Positions 8,229 through 17,313 of a stretch of DNA of 45,092 nt are shown in pieces. The number at the start of each line of letters is the position of its first letter. The stretch's first letter is position 1. The position numbers and the translations under genes were made by a program. The DNA lies in contig NZ_JAUWAV010000037.1 in assembly GCF_030605225.1 (NCBI RefSeq), positions 1 to 45,092 of the forward strand, read 5' to 3'. The notes under the pieces are model-generated. The model was not told the origin of the DNA and made no database searches. It saw nothing but the letters and a program-made list of their open reading frames with translations. This DNA comes from Geoalkalibacter sp. Its GTDB lineage: Bacteria > Desulfobacterota > Desulfuromonadia > Desulfuromonadales > Geoalkalibacteraceae.

Positions 8229-9122
8229 CTAAGCTTCAGCCGGCGGATTGTCCGCCCTGGCGTAGCGTTCCACCAGGGCGAGCAGTTCCTGAACCTGAAA
8301 CGGTTTGGCCAGGCAGTGATCGACGCCGGCGTCGAGAAAACGCCGCGATCCATCCTCGCACTGATGCACCGTCAGGGCAAGAATGGGAATGCGCGGGTCA
8401 CAAGGAACTTTACCACCGGATCTCAGGGTTTGGGCCAGGTCGACCACATCCCGGGTGGGCAGGTGCATGTCCAGCAGGATGAGATCAAACAAGCGGCCGG
8501 CCAGCAGTTCCAGGGCCTGGCGGCCATGCGCCGCCTTGCTGACCTCGTGGCCGCGCTTTTCCAGCAAAGTCGACACCAGTTCCTCGTTGGCCGGGCCTTC
8601 GGCGACCAGCAGGATCCGCAGGCGCACGGGCGCCGTGCCCGTGGTCAGCCAGGCCTTGGTCCGCCGGGGAAAGCCGAAGATCCGTCCGCACAACACCTTG
8701 CTCACGGCATCCTGCAGATCCACCAGGCGCAGCGGCTTTTCCACGCAAAAAGCTCCGGACGGGCTGGTGGGATCAGGCGGCGGACAGGGCTCGTCGTTGA
8801 GATACAGCACGGGCACTTTGGCCAGGGCGGTTTCGGCGGCCAGGGCGCGCGCGGTGGACAGTCCCCTGGCCCCGGCGCTGTTCAGATCGATGAGGATGAG
8901 ATCGAACCGCCGTCCCGCCTCCAGGGCCTGGCGGGTACACGCCAGGGCCTCGGAGCCGCTTCGCGCCTCCAGGCACTCGCCGCCCCAGAGCAGGATCATC
9001 TCGGTGAGAAGGTCGCGGCTCTCGGCGCAATCGGCCACCACCAGGACCTGCCGCCCCCGCAAATCGGGAAGCGGGGACGCGCCCCTTGTGTCCTGAACAA
9101 TTCGGTCCGTAGCCTGCGCCAT
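8229..9122 (-). CDS. double receiver-domain protein with degenerate acidic pockets
   Basis: A 297-residue protein made of two receiver domains in tandem (about 24-146 and 168-290) and no output domain. Both keep the phospho-acceptor (D79 in DLILIDLN; D218 in DLILLDMHLP) and the conserved Lys (EKPL; AKPF). The first strand, which normally ends in two acidic residues for Mg2+, reads VVADCAES in domain 1 and LVAEGPAN in domain 2, so each has lost at least one acid. Phosphorylation may be weak. It starts seven bases after cheR stops, with AGGGG just before ATG 9122, and is clearly part of the chemotaxis operon. Confidence 0.9.
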   Translation of the reverse strand: MAQATDRIVQDTRGASPLPDLRGRQVLVVADCAESRDLLTEMILLWGGECLEARSGSEALACTRQALEAGRRFDLILIDLNSAGARGLSTARALAAETALAKVPVLYLNDEPCPPPDPTSPSGAFCVEKPLRLVDLQDAVSKVLCGRIFGFPRRTKAWLTTGTAPVRLRILLVAEGPANEELVSTLLEKRGHEVSKAAHGRQALELLAGRLFDLILLDMHLPTRDVVDLAQTLRSGGKVPCDPRIPILALTVHQCEDGSRRFLDAGVDHCLAKPFQVQELLALVERYARADNPPAEA

Positions 9123-9129
9123 AAGCCCC

Positions 9130-9966
9130 TCATTGCCTCCGGTAGACCGTCGGCGCCACCTGCGCCAGGGGCACGTCGAAACCGTGCAGCGATTCGGAAT
9201 GACCGAGAAACAGATAGCCGCCGGGGTCGAGATGGCGGCAGAACTTGCGCATCAGGCGCTCCTGGGTCGGCTTGTCGAAATAGATGATGACGTTGCGGCA
9301 GAAGATCACCTGAAAGCGCTCCTGAAAGCCGAAATCCTCGTCCATGAAATTGATCCGCCCGAAGCGCAGCAGGGCGCGCAGGCTGGAGTCCATGCGCACC
9401 AGCCCGGCCTTGGGGTCGCGGCTGCGCAGCAGGTATTTCTTGCGCAGCGCAGGCGGAATGGGGGCGATGCGCTCCTCGCTGTACACCGCGCGGCGCGCGT
9501 GGTCGAGCACCCGGGTGGAGATGTCGCTGGCGAAGATTTCGCCCTCGAGGGTCGGATCAGGTTGCGCCTCCTGAAATTCACGCAGCACCATGGCCAGGGT
9601 GTAGGGCTCCTCGCCCGTCGAGCAGCCCGCGCTCCAGATTCTGCATTTGCGCTTGTGGCCCGCGCCGCGCCCGTTGCACATCTCGGGCAGCACCACCTGG
9701 GAAAGAAACTCGAAATGACTGGGTTCCCGAAAAAAATCGGTCTTGTTCGTGGTGACCACGTCGATCATGTGCACCAGTTCCTGCTCCTGCCCCGCCGCGC
9801 TGAAGAGAAAATCGCAGTAGTCGCGGTGACTGGCCAGGCCCAGGGCGCGCAGGCGCTTCTGCAGGCGGCCTTCGAGCATGGTGCGCTTGACGTCGGACAT
9901 CTTGATGCCGACGTGCTCGTAGATGAAGCCGCAGAGTCTTTTAAAGTCGTGATCGGTCAGAGCCAT
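9130..9966 (-). CDS. cheR: CheR, chemotaxis receptor methyltransferase
   Basis: S-adenosylmethionine-dependent enzyme that methylates glutamates on MCPs. The 278-residue protein has the N-terminal helical domain (LTDHDFKRLCGFIYEHVGIK; MLEGRLQKRLRALG) and the methyltransferase domain with NKTDFFREPSHFEFL, the SAM loop IWSAGCSTGEEPYTLAM and the late motif VIFCRNVIIYFD. Start ATG 9966 (MALTDHDF) is chosen by family alignment; the upstream extension to 10014 is unlike CheR, and no strong ribosome site is visible. The upstream MCP ends in a sequence fitting the CheR tether motif. Confidence 0.95.
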   Translation of the reverse strand: MALTDHDFKRLCGFIYEHVGIKMSDVKRTMLEGRLQKRLRALGLASHRDYCDFLFSAAGQEQELVHMIDVVTTNKTDFFREPSHFEFLSQVVLPEMCNGRGAGHKRKCRIWSAGCSTGEEPYTLAMVLREFQEAQPDPTLEGEIFASDISTRVLDHARRAVYSEERIAPIPPALRKKYLLRSRDPKAGLVRMDSSLRALLRFGRINFMDEDFGFQERFQVIFCRNVIIYFDKPTQERLMRKFCRHLDPGGYLFLGHSESLHGFDVPLAQVAPTVYRRQ

Positions 9967-10040
9967 GGGCCACACACTTAATACGCGAATGGGACACGGA
10001 TAAAGTCGGATCAAAGCGGATAAAACCTCGAACCTCAGGG

Positions 10041-10135
10041 TACGCGGATGAACGCGGATTTTTCAGGATGAACGCAGATCAAGCCTTTTTGGGTTCAATC
10101 GGCCCTGATCCCGCCGTTTCCGCGTTCATCTGCGT
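10041..10135. repeat. inverted pair of a 'CGCGGATGAACGCGGA' intergenic repeat
   Basis: In the 182-base gap between cheR and the MCP gene, ACGCGGATGAACGCGGA (from 10042) recurs inverted at 10119-10135 with about two mismatches, and a partial third copy (GGATGAACGCAGATC) lies at 10066-10080. The arms could fold into a long hairpin. From memory, very similar short repeats occur between genes in many environmental bacteria. A shorter degenerate AAAGTCGGATCAAAGCGGAT precedes it. Confidence 0.6.
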
Positions 10136-10148
10136 CCCATGATCTGTC

Positions 10149-12212
10149 TCAATACCGCTCGAACTCGTCGTCGAGCTTGTCCTGCTTGGCGCCCATATCG
10201 AGGGCCACGCCGCTTTTGCCCCATCCATCTTTTTTCGCCGCGGCCTTCTTCGGCGCCGGCGCCGCATGGGCGATGGCCTTGGGGGCTTTGGGTTGCGGCT
10301 TGCCGGCGCGCACCACGGCATGCCCTGCGCCGTCGACCTTGAAGTAGGCGATGGCCTGCTGCAACTGCTCGGCCTGGCTGGAGAGCTCTTCCGAGGTGCT
10401 GGCCATTTCCTCGGAGGCCGAGGCGTTCTGTTGGATCACCTGATCGAGCTGCTGGATGGCCTTGTTGACCTGCTCGGCGCCGGCATCCTGCTCGCGGCTC
10501 GCCGCCGCGATCTCCTGCACCAGTTCGGCGGTGCGCTGGATGTCGGGCACCATCTGTTGAAGCATCTTGCCCGCCGCTTCGGCGATCTCGACGCTCGTGC
10601 CCGAGAGCTCGCTGATTTCGGCGGCCGCCGTCTGGCTGCGCTCGGCGAGCTTTCTCACCTCGGCCGCCACCACCGCGAAGCCCTTGCCGTGCTCGCCGGC
10701 GCGCGCCGCCTCGATGGCCGCGTTCAAGGCCAGCAGATTGGTCTGGCGGGCGATCTCCTCGACGATGGAGATCTTGTCGGCGATCTGCTTCATGGCCGCC
10801 ACGGTCTGCGCCACCGCCGCCCCGCCCTGACGAGCGTCCTCGGCGCTCTTGGCGGCGATCTTTTCGGTCTGCAGGGCGTTGTCGGCGTTCTGGCGGATGT
10901 TGGCCGCCATCTGCTCCATGGAACTCGACGCCTCCTCGGCGGCCGCCGCCTGCTCCGTGGCGCCCTGGCTCATTTCCTCGCTGCTCGCCGAGAGCTGCTG
11001 GGACCCCGAGGCCACGTTGTCGGCCGAAGCGCGCACGTCGCTCACCACCTCGCGCAGTTTCTCGACCATGCCGTTCAGGGCCGCGGCCAGTTGACCGATT
11101 TCGTCCTTCTGGTCGATGGCGAGTTGCTTGCTCAGATCGCCCGCGGCGACGGACTCGGCGAAGGCCACGCCCTGCACGATGGGGCGGGTGATGAGCCGCG
11201 TCAGCACCAGGCCCAGGCCCACCGCCAGGATCACCCCGAGCAGCGCCCCGGCGAGGGCGAGGGTTTCGGCCCGCGCGCCGTCCTGCTTGGCCGCGACGAC
11301 GGATTGGGCCGCGATGTCTTCGTTGAGGTGGATGATTTTTTCGAGCAAGGCGGTCGCTTCGTCGTGCTTGAGGCGCGCGGGGCCCATGGCCTGCTCCTCC
11401 ATGGCGACATACAGGGCCTCGGCGCGCCCCGCTTCGGCCAACAGACGGTCAAAGCGCGCGAAGGTGCCCTCCGCGCCGGGGATGATCGTGGCGTTGAGCG
11501 CCTCCTCGGCACCCCGCACGTCGCCCGCCTGCACGCGCTCCTTGGCCTGGGCGATGCCCTGATGAAAGGGACCGTGGTTGTCGTTGACCCCGGCCAGGAT
11601 CTCGCGGATCACGGGGTTGTCGCTCTGAAAGCGCGCCAGCCAGCGGCCGAAGTTGCAGGCGGTGTGGTCGGTGCCGCCGTCGAACACCTTGCCCTCGCGC
11701 AGCATGGTCATGACCCGGCCCATGAGCTGGTGATGATCGGCGCGAAACTGCTGGAGGTCGGCGCGCAGTTGCACGGGATCGAGAATTCCCGTGCCTTCCA
11801 GCTCGCGCGCCATGCGGAAGAATTCTTCGTTTTCCTTGCGGAATTCCGCCCAGAGCGGCTCGAACTGGCGCCAGAGCGCGGCTTCCTCGGGCGTCTGGGG
11901 CAGGGGCGCGTAGACATCCAGGGCCTGCTGGCTGCGCTGCCGGGCGCGCTCGACGTTGGCGAACTGGCGCTTGCGATCTTCCTCGGAGGCCCGGGGATTG
12001 AGCAGGGTGCGCTGGGAAATGAGGATCTGCTCGGCGCCCACCTCCATGTTCAGCAGACTCTGCACGCTCGGCAGGCGCACCTCGCCGACCTCGACAATCT
12101 GGCCCTGCAAACTGCTTACCCCGCGCCAGCCGATCAGACCGACCACCAGGGTGATCAGCGCCACCGCCAAGAAACCACCCGTCAGCTTGACACCCAATTT
12201 CACGTTTTTCAT
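10149..12212 (-). CDS. transmembrane methyl-accepting chemotaxis protein with CZB-like motif in the sensor
   Basis: A 687-residue chemoreceptor. It has TM1 (about 10-30), a helical periplasmic region (31-315), TM2 (316-340), HAMP (about 341-395) and a long cytoplasmic signalling domain with the hairpin tip around [20 protein letters not shown]. Inside the periplasmic region a CZB-type zinc motif is visible (H160/H161, C186 in CNFGRWL, H213, H217), so zinc or redox ligands are possible. The C terminus is an Ala/Pro/Lys-rich linker ending EFERY, which fits the x-[HFYW]-x2-[HFYW] tether for CheR/CheB. ATG 12212 has GGAG six bases upstream. It lies between cheW and cheR. Confidence 0.93.
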   Translation of the reverse strand: MKNVKLGVKLTGGFLAVALITLVVGLIGWRGVSSLQGQIVEVGEVRLPSVQSLLNMEVGAEQILISQRTLLNPRASEEDRKRQFANVERARQRSQQALDVYAPLPQTPEEAALWRQFEPLWAEFRKENEEFFRMARELEGTGILDPVQLRADLQQFRADHHQLMGRVMTMLREGKVFDGGTDHTACNFGRWLARFQSDNPVIREILAGVNDNHGPFHQGIAQAKERVQAGDVRGAEEALNATIIPGAEGTFARFDRLLAEAGRAEALYVAMEEQAMGPARLKHDEATALLEKIIHLNEDIAAQSVVAAKQDGARAETLALAGALLGVILAVGLGLVLTRLITRPIVQGVAFAESVAAGDLSKQLAIDQKDEIGQLAAALNGMVEKLREVVSDVRASADNVASGSQQLSASSEEMSQGATEQAAAAEEASSSMEQMAANIRQNADNALQTEKIAAKSAEDARQGGAAVAQTVAAMKQIADKISIVEEIARQTNLLALNAAIEAARAGEHGKGFAVVAAEVRKLAERSQTAAAEISELSGTSVEIAEAAGKMLQQMVPDIQRTAELVQEIAAASREQDAGAEQVNKAIQQLDQVIQQNASASEEMASTSEELSSQAEQLQQAIAYFKVDGAGHAVVRAGKPQPKAPKAIAHAAPAPKKAAAKKDGWGKSGVALDMGAKQDKLDDEFERY

Positions 12213-12266
12213 GGTCCGCTCCTGGTTGCAAAAAAGGTTGACCGCGGAATCAAATCACGATTCGTC

Positions 12267-12776
12267 TCAGGCCGTGGCGCGCGCGCCTTCGTCGCCGCCC
12301 GCCACGCTCGCCAGCTCCTCGCCGCTGAATACCCGGTCGATATCGAGAATGATGATGAACTGCTCATCGCGCTTGCCCATGCCCTTGATGAACTCGGTGC
12401 GCAGGCGCGTGCCGATGCGCGGCGCGGGTTCGATCTGCGCCGGGTCGAGGTCGAGCACCTCCTCGACCTGATCGGCGAGAGCGCCGAGCACGGTGGTTTC
12501 ACCCTCCATGCGGATCTCGACGATGATGATGCAGGTATTGACCGTCTGCGGGGTGGGTTCCATGCCGAACTTGACGCGCAGGTCGACCACCGGCACCACC
12601 CCGCCGCGCACGTTGATCACGCCGCGCATGAAATCCGGGGTCTTGGGCACCCGGGTGATGGCCGTGTAGTCGAGCACCTCGCGCACCTTGGCGATGCCCA
12701 GGGCGAACACCTCGCGATCGAGCTTGAAGGTCAGATACTGGTTGGTTTCGTTGACGCCTTCCTCATTCACGCTCAT
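12267..12776 (-). CDS. cheW: CheW, chemotaxis coupling protein
   Basis: A 169-residue adaptor that links MCPs to CheA. The CheW fold is visible throughout: YLTFKLDREVFALGIAKVREVL, FMRGVINVRGGVVPVVDLR, and VEEVLDLDPAQIEPAP, ending with IILDIDRVFS. ATG 12776 is used because AGGGAGG lies directly before it and the family sequence starts just after; an open extension to 12842 has no homology signal. It sits between cheA and an MCP gene in the operon. Confidence 0.95.
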   Translation of the reverse strand: MSVNEEGVNETNQYLTFKLDREVFALGIAKVREVLDYTAITRVPKTPDFMRGVINVRGGVVPVVDLRVKFGMEPTPQTVNTCIIIVEIRMEGETTVLGALADQVEEVLDLDPAQIEPAPRIGTRLRTEFIKGMGKRDEQFIIILDIDRVFSGEELASVAGGDEGARATA

Positions 12777-12844
12777 ACCTCCCTCCGGCGTGGCAGCACC
12801 GGGCAGACGGGTTGACAAGGTTGGATGTCCTTGAACTTTCATTT

Positions 12845-12879
12845 CCCTCTCCCCTTGTGGGAGAGGGCTGGGGAGAGGG
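12845..12879. repeat. hairpin repeat CCCTCTCCC / GGGAGAGGG between cheA and cheW
   Basis: CCCTCTCCC (12845-12853) and GGGAGAGGG (12859-12867) form a perfect nine-base stem around CTTGT, followed by a second copy of the right arm (GGGGAGAGGG, 12870-12879). The alternative right arm would allow two mutually exclusive stems. This type of repeat is widespread between proteobacterial genes; it may tune cheA-to-cheW expression. Confidence 0.65.
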
Positions 12880-12884
12880 CGAGC

Positions 12885-14996
12885 CTATCCCCCGTGAGTC
12901 GCCTGCTTCTCCTCCAGCTCGGCGCCGTGCAGGAGTTGGGGCACGTCGAGGATCAGCGCCACGCTGCCGTCGCCGAGGATGGTGGCGCCGGAGATGCCCT
13001 GCACGTCGCGGTACATGCGCCCCAGGGATTTGATCACCGTCTGGTGCTCGCCGATGACGTGATCGACGACGAAGCCCACGCGCTGGCCGCCCAGGGTGGT
13101 GATGACCACCTGCTCGATGGCGGGGCGCTCACCGGCCATGGCGAACCATTGGCGCAGGGGCAGATAGGGCACCAGCTGATCGCGCACCCGCACCAGGTTG
13201 CGGCCGTGGGCGGCGGCGACCTCCGCGCGGGTGAGCTCGATGCACTCTTCCACCAGGGACAGGGGCAGCACGAAACGATCCGTGCCGATGGCCACCAGCA
13301 GGCTCTCGATGATGGCGAGCGTCAGGGGAATGCGCACCCTAATGCAGGTACCCCGGCCCTTTTCGCTGTGGATCTCGATGGAGCCGCGCAGCGCCTCGAT
13401 GGCGCGGCGCACCACGTCCATGCCCACCCCGCGCCCCGAGACGCTGGTCACGGTCTGGGCGGTGGAGAAGCCGGCGCCGAAAATGAGCTGAAAGAGGTCC
13501 TGATCCGAGGGCTCGTCCTGCTCGGCGAGCAGGCCTTTTTCGATGGCCTTGCGGCGGATGGCGTCGCGGTCGAGTCCCTTGCCGTCGTCGCGAATCTCGA
13601 TCACCACGCTGTCGCCCGAATGAATCGCGGCGAGATGGATGGTGCCCTGGCGCGGCTTGCCCGCCACCTGACGCACCTCGGGCATCTCGATGCCGTGGTC
13701 GATGCTGTTGCGGATGATGTGCACCAGGGGATCGTTGAGGCGCTCGATGACGGTCTTGTCCAGTTCCGTCTCGGCGCCCGAGGTCTCCATCTCGATTTCC
13801 TTGCCCAGTTCGCGGGAAAGGTCGCGCACCAGGCGCTTGAACTTGCTGAAGGTGGTGCCGATGGGCAGCATGCGGATGTTGAGGGTCAGATCGCGCAATT
13901 CCTCCACCAGCCGCTCCACCTCCTCGGCGACGGCGGTGAGGGCCGCATCCTCGCGGCCGGCGGCGGTCTGCGAGAGTCGCGACTGCACGGTGACCAGCTC
14001 ACCGACCAGATCGACGAGCTTGTCGAGGCGCTCGGCGGGCACGCGCAGGCTCGATGCGCCATCGGCCGCGGGTCGATTCTGGCGCTGCGTCTCCAGGGCC
14101 TGCTGCTCGGCCAGGGCGGCGGCCACCTGCCCGGGCTTGACCAGGCCGTCCTCCACCAGCACCTCTCCCAGGCGCTTGCGCTCGCTCAGCACCCGCTCAA
14201 GATCGGCGGCGGCGAGATCGCCGCGCTCGACGAGAATCTCGCCGAGGCGCTTGCGGCAGTCGCCGTCGTCGAGACGGCCGCCGTCGTCGATGGCGCTGAT
14301 GGAGACCTCGCAGTCATCCTCGACGAAGATGAATACGTCGCGGATGGCGTTGGCGTCGGCCGAGGTGGTCAGGATCACATCCCAGTAGAGATAGCAGACT
14401 TCCGGGTGCAGATCGTCGATGGGCGGGATGAGATCGGTCTGGGCCACCACGCGCGCCTCGCCCAACTCGCAGAGCTCGCGCAGCAAGGAGAGGGGATTGG
14501 TGCCGTTGGCGAAGATGTCGTGGGCCGGGCGAAAACGGATGCGCCAGGTGCGCGGGGCGGCGCCTTCGGCCGCAGCCGGAGGGGCCGGCTTGCCCTGGGA
14601 AGTTTCAGCGGCCGGCGCTTGGGGCACGAAGGCGCGAAACGCCGCGACCAGCTGGGCGGTCTGCGAGCGGTCGACCTCCATGTGTCCGCCCGCCGCATCG
14701 AGCATCGCCTTGATCTGGTCGCGCGCCAGCAGGCACAGATCGACCATCTCCTTGGTGACGAGGAGCTCGCCGTTGCGCACCAGATCGAAAACCGTCTCGA
14801 TCTCATGGGTGAAGGCGGACATCTCGTCGAAGCCGAACATGGCTCCCGAACCCTTGATGGTGTGCATGGCGCGAAACACGCGGCCGATGACATCCATGTC
14901 GCGGGGATTGTCCTCGAGTTCCAGCAGGGAGGTTTCCAGCTCGGCGAGCAGTTCGTAAGCCTCTTCGCGAAAGGCGTCGTTGGGTCGTTCCCTCAT
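12885..14996 (-). CDS. cheA: CheA, chemotaxis histidine kinase
   Basis: A 703-residue kinase that phosphorylates receiver proteins in response to MCP signals. P1 (HPt) has phospho-His 45 in FRAMHTIKGSGAMF. Residues about 244-299 hold two back-to-back units (KRLGEILVERGDL and KRLGEVLVEDGLV) of a helical motif not part of the textbook CheA plan. P3 dimerisation follows (ERLDKLVDLVGELVTVQSRL), then the ATPase with the N box HIIRNSIDHGIE and glycine boxes DDGKGLD and GRGVGMDVV, then a CheW-like P5 from about 560. Start ATG 14996 follows GAGGGG. It lies between the STAS gene and cheW. Confidence 0.96.
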   Translation of the reverse strand: MRERPNDAFREEAYELLAELETSLLELEDNPRDMDVIGRVFRAMHTIKGSGAMFGFDEMSAFTHEIETVFDLVRNGELLVTKEMVDLCLLARDQIKAMLDAAGGHMEVDRSQTAQLVAAFRAFVPQAPAAETSQGKPAPPAAAEGAAPRTWRIRFRPAHDIFANGTNPLSLLRELCELGEARVVAQTDLIPPIDDLHPEVCYLYWDVILTTSADANAIRDVFIFVEDDCEVSISAIDDGGRLDDGDCRKRLGEILVERGDLAAADLERVLSERKRLGEVLVEDGLVKPGQVAAALAEQQALETQRQNRPAADGASSLRVPAERLDKLVDLVGELVTVQSRLSQTAAGREDAALTAVAEEVERLVEELRDLTLNIRMLPIGTTFSKFKRLVRDLSRELGKEIEMETSGAETELDKTVIERLNDPLVHIIRNSIDHGIEMPEVRQVAGKPRQGTIHLAAIHSGDSVVIEIRDDGKGLDRDAIRRKAIEKGLLAEQDEPSDQDLFQLIFGAGFSTAQTVTSVSGRGVGMDVVRRAIEALRGSIEIHSEKGRGTCIRVRIPLTLAIIESLLVAIGTDRFVLPLSLVEECIELTRAEVAAAHGRNLVRVRDQLVPYLPLRQWFAMAGERPAIEQVVITTLGGQRVGFVVDHVIGEHQTVIKSLGRMYRDVQGISGATILGDGSVALILDVPQLLHGAELEEKQATHGG

Positions 14997-15033
14997 GGCG
15001 GCAGGCCCCTCGGGGGTTCAGGTTGCATGGTCC

Positions 15034-15390
15034 TTAACACAGCCACAGACAGTTTTTGCGATCGTTGGACAGGGGACAGGCCTCGTGGCGCTGAAAACCG
15101 GCAAGGCGAAGAACCTGCGGCCAGGGACCGGCATCCAGCCCTTTCACCCGCACCTGCCGCTGTCGCGCGACGCCGCCGCGATGCACGGCGCAGAGGGCCT
15201 GCAGACCGGCCACATCGACCTCGCCGACCGCGCTCGCGTCGATCTCCAGCACCTCGCAGGCCTCCAGGGCCGCCATCAAGGCCAGGCGCAATTCGGCGGC
15301 CTCGGCCACGGTCAGGTCGCCGGCCAGGCGCAGGCACCCCTGGCGTCGCCCATCCCTCTCCCCGCTCTCGGCATAGACAAAATCGCTCAC
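15034..15390 (-). CDS. STAS-domain protein in the chemotaxis operon
   Basis: A 118-residue protein with a STAS (anti-sigma antagonist-like) fold: GCLRLAGDLTVAEAAELRLAL, the central strand and loop VLEIDASAVGEVDVAGLQAL, and a C-terminal helix. The residue in the usual phospho-serine position reads S53-A-V-G in IDASAVGEVD, so a phosphorylatable Ser is possible but not certain. The GTG start at 15390 has AGGAG seven bases upstream. STAS proteins are often found beside CheA/CheY in deltaproteobacterial clusters. Its role here is unknown. Confidence 0.85.
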   Translation of the reverse strand: MSDFVYAESGERDGRRQGCLRLAGDLTVAEAAELRLALMAALEACEVLEIDASAVGEVDVAGLQALCAVHRGGVARQRQVRVKGLDAGPWPQVLRLAGFQRHEACPLSNDRKNCLWLC

Positions 15391-15402
15391 GGCGAGACTC
15401 CT

Positions 15403-15768
15403 TTAGCCCAAAACCTTCTTCACCACGCCGATGAGCTTCTCGGGGTCGAAGGGCTTGACCAGCCAACCCGTGGCGCCCGCCGCCTTGCCCTTGGTCTTGA
15501 AGGCCTCGCCCGCCTCGGTGGTGAGCATCAGAATCGGCGTGAACTTGTATTTGGGATGGGCGCGCAGCTTCTGCGTCAGGGTGATGCCGTCCATGCGCGG
15601 CATGTTGAGGTCGGTGATGATCAGATGGAAATTGCCGCTGCCCGCCAGATCGTAGGCCGCCTGACCGTCGGCGGCCTCGGTCACCTGATAGCCCGCCCCC
15701 TTGAGGGTGAAGGACACCATCTGCAGGATGGAGCGGGAATCGTCGACGGCGAGAATCTGCTTGCTCAT
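15403..15768 (-). CDS. cheY: CheY-like chemotaxis response regulator
   Basis: A 121-residue single-domain receiver with all catalytic residues: D9/D10 (AVDDSRS), phospho-Asp D53 (IITDLNMPRMDG), T83 and K105 (GWLVKPFD). It is the canonical-looking CheY of the cluster and the probable substrate of the CheA encoded two genes downstream. Start ATG 15768 has GGAGG eight bases upstream. It sits 12 bases before the STAS gene. Confidence 0.94.
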   Translation of the reverse strand: MSKQILAVDDSRSILQMVSFTLKGAGYQVTEAADGQAAYDLAGSGNFHLIITDLNMPRMDGITLTQKLRAHPKYKFTPILMLTTEAGEAFKTKGKAAGATGWLVKPFDPEKLIGVVKKVLG

Positions 15769-15797
15769 GGTTCAACCCTCCTAGACATTTGTTGCGC

Positions 15798-15848
15798 GTA
15801 GGGGCGACCCGGAGGGTCGCCCAGGGCGAGGCAACGCCTCGCCCCTAC
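15798..15848. repeat. compound hairpin repeat bounded by GTAGGGGCGA and TCGCCCCTAC
   Basis: The 51-base element starts GTAGGGGCGA and ends with its exact reverse complement. Two smaller stems lie inside: GGCGACCC/GGGTCGCC (around 15802-15821) and GGGCGAGGC/GCCTCGCCC. It can therefore fold as one long or two short hairpins. It fills the gap between an MCP gene and cheY. Similar GTAGGGGCGA palindromes are common intergenic repeats in several phyla. Confidence 0.75.
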
Positions 15849-15852
15849 GGCC

Positions 15853-17085
15853 CTAGAACAGTTCGATATCCCCTTCGTCCATGCTCTTTTGCGACACGGG
15901 ATTGTGACTGGCGCGCTCAAGCAGGCGGCTGGCCTCTTCCAGGGCCGCCTTGAATTCGTCGAGGCGCAGCCGGCAGTCGTCGCTGAGGTCCTCGCCGCGC
16001 GCGCGATGATCAAGGGAGAGCACCGCCAGCCCGGTCAGCAGGCTTTCCAGGTTCTCGATGCGGTTGTTGGCCGTGCCGATGACCTGAGTGGCCATGTCCT
16101 GAAACTGCAGGGAGGTCACCGCATGGCGCACCTCGGTGCTGATGCGCTCGGAAGAGGCGGAAATCTCCCGGCCCGATTGTTCCACGCTGCGGTTGAACTC
16201 GCGGGTTTTGTTCATCAGCTCATCCACCCGCTGCTTGGCGCTGCCGGTGACCACCTGATCCTGGGAGGCCATGCGGCCGATGACCTGCTCCACATCGGCC
16301 AGGGCCTGGGAGATGCCCGACACCGACGCCCCGATCTGATCGCTGAAGCGATTGGAACGGATGGAGAGATTGCGCACCTCCTCGGCCACCACGGCGAAGC
16401 CCTTGCCGGCCTGTCCGGCGCGCGCCGCCTCGACGGCGGCGTTGATGGCGAGCAGATTGGTCTGGTCGGCGATTTTCTTCACCTCGCCGAGCAGCCCGAG
16501 AACTTTCTGAAATTGGGCGTTGGTCTCGCCCATGGACTGCACCATGGAGCGCGCCAGGTCGGAGTTGCGCCCGATGGCCTCGGCGAAGGTCTTGAGCACG
16601 CCGTCGATTTCGGCGAGAAAGGTCTCGAAGCTCAGCCCCCCGCCCTGCCCCGCGCCGCCCTTGCCGGCAAGCCCCAGGGCGATCTCCTGCTGGCGGCGGG
16701 TCTGCTCCTCGAGTCCGGTGAAGCTGTTGATCAGCTTCTCGATGGCATCGGCGAGCAGAGTGCGCACCTGGCCGTTCTCGGTCTTGATGTTGGCGAACTG
16801 GCCGTTGAACTGGCGCGCGAGAAACTCAAAGAGAGATTTGGTGCGCTGCGTCAGATCGGCCAGATTTCGGTTGGTTTCCTGCCAGCGCTCGCGCTCGCGC
16901 TGCCGCAGCAGATGCAGAGCCCCGCCGAGCAATCCGCCCCAGACGAGGGCCGTGGCCGCAACCAGGGCGAGGCTCAACCATCCGGCCCCGAGAAACCCCA
17001 GGACCGCGAGTCCCAGCACCGTGAACAGACTCGCGGCAAGCGCCGCGAGAACCACCGGGTCAAACTGTTTCAAGCCTGTCTTCAT
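15853..17085 (-). CDS. methyl-accepting chemotaxis protein without periplasmic domain
   Basis: A 410-residue receptor-like protein. Two hydrophobic segments (about 11-30 and 34-55) follow each other with almost no loop, so there is no external sensor; a helical cytoplasmic region leads into the signalling domain with the tip sequence [20 protein letters not shown] (about 205-225). It ends in GDIELF. ATG 17085 is chosen over the upstream frame because GGGAGGG lies seven bases before it. It is the first gene of the chemotaxis operon and probably senses a cytoplasmic or membrane state. Confidence 0.92.
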   Translation of the reverse strand: MKTGLKQFDPVVLAALAASLFTVLGLAVLGFLGAGWLSLALVAATALVWGGLLGGALHLLRQRERERWQETNRNLADLTQRTKSLFEFLARQFNGQFANIKTENGQVRTLLADAIEKLINSFTGLEEQTRRQQEIALGLAGKGGAGQGGGLSFETFLAEIDGVLKTFAEAIGRNSDLARSMVQSMGETNAQFQKVLGLLGEVKKIADQTNLLAINAAVEAARAGQAGKGFAVVAEEVRNLSIRSNRFSDQIGASVSGISQALADVEQVIGRMASQDQVVTGSAKQRVDELMNKTREFNRSVEQSGREISASSERISTEVRHAVTSLQFQDMATQVIGTANNRIENLESLLTGLAVLSLDHRARGEDLSDDCRLRLDEFKAALEEASRLLERASHNPVSQKSMDEGDIELF

Positions 17086-17313
17086 TCTCGTCCCTCCCTC
17101 GCCCCGCGAGGATCGCATCAAAGAAAGCCGCGCCACGCGGACACACCGTTGCTTCTATTTCTTAACTTAAATTCATTTATAAAGCAACATTTATTTAAAT
17201 TAATTTCATGGCTGATTTTCGCCTTGCCGCCCCTGGGCCTGGGCCCGAAAGACAATCATTTCAGCCGGATGAACCTCGACGTGGGAAGAGAGGAGAATCT
17301 GGGGTGGCGTGAA
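17086..17313. other. AT-rich gap, likely start of chemotaxis operon transcription
   Basis: The 228 bases between the sensor kinase stop and the first chemotaxis gene hold no open frame. About 17155-17212 is strongly AT-rich (TTAACTTAAATTCATTTATA and similar), unlike the rest of the region, and is the natural place for a promoter reading toward 17085. No clear FliA-type or sigma54 element was seen, and no single -35/-10 pair stands out. Confidence 0.4.

Noticed and set aside
10266-12815. 849-codon plus-strand open frame opposite the MCP and cheW genes
   Set aside because: Antisense shadow across two real genes and their gap; composition typical of reversed Ala/Glu-rich coding sequence.
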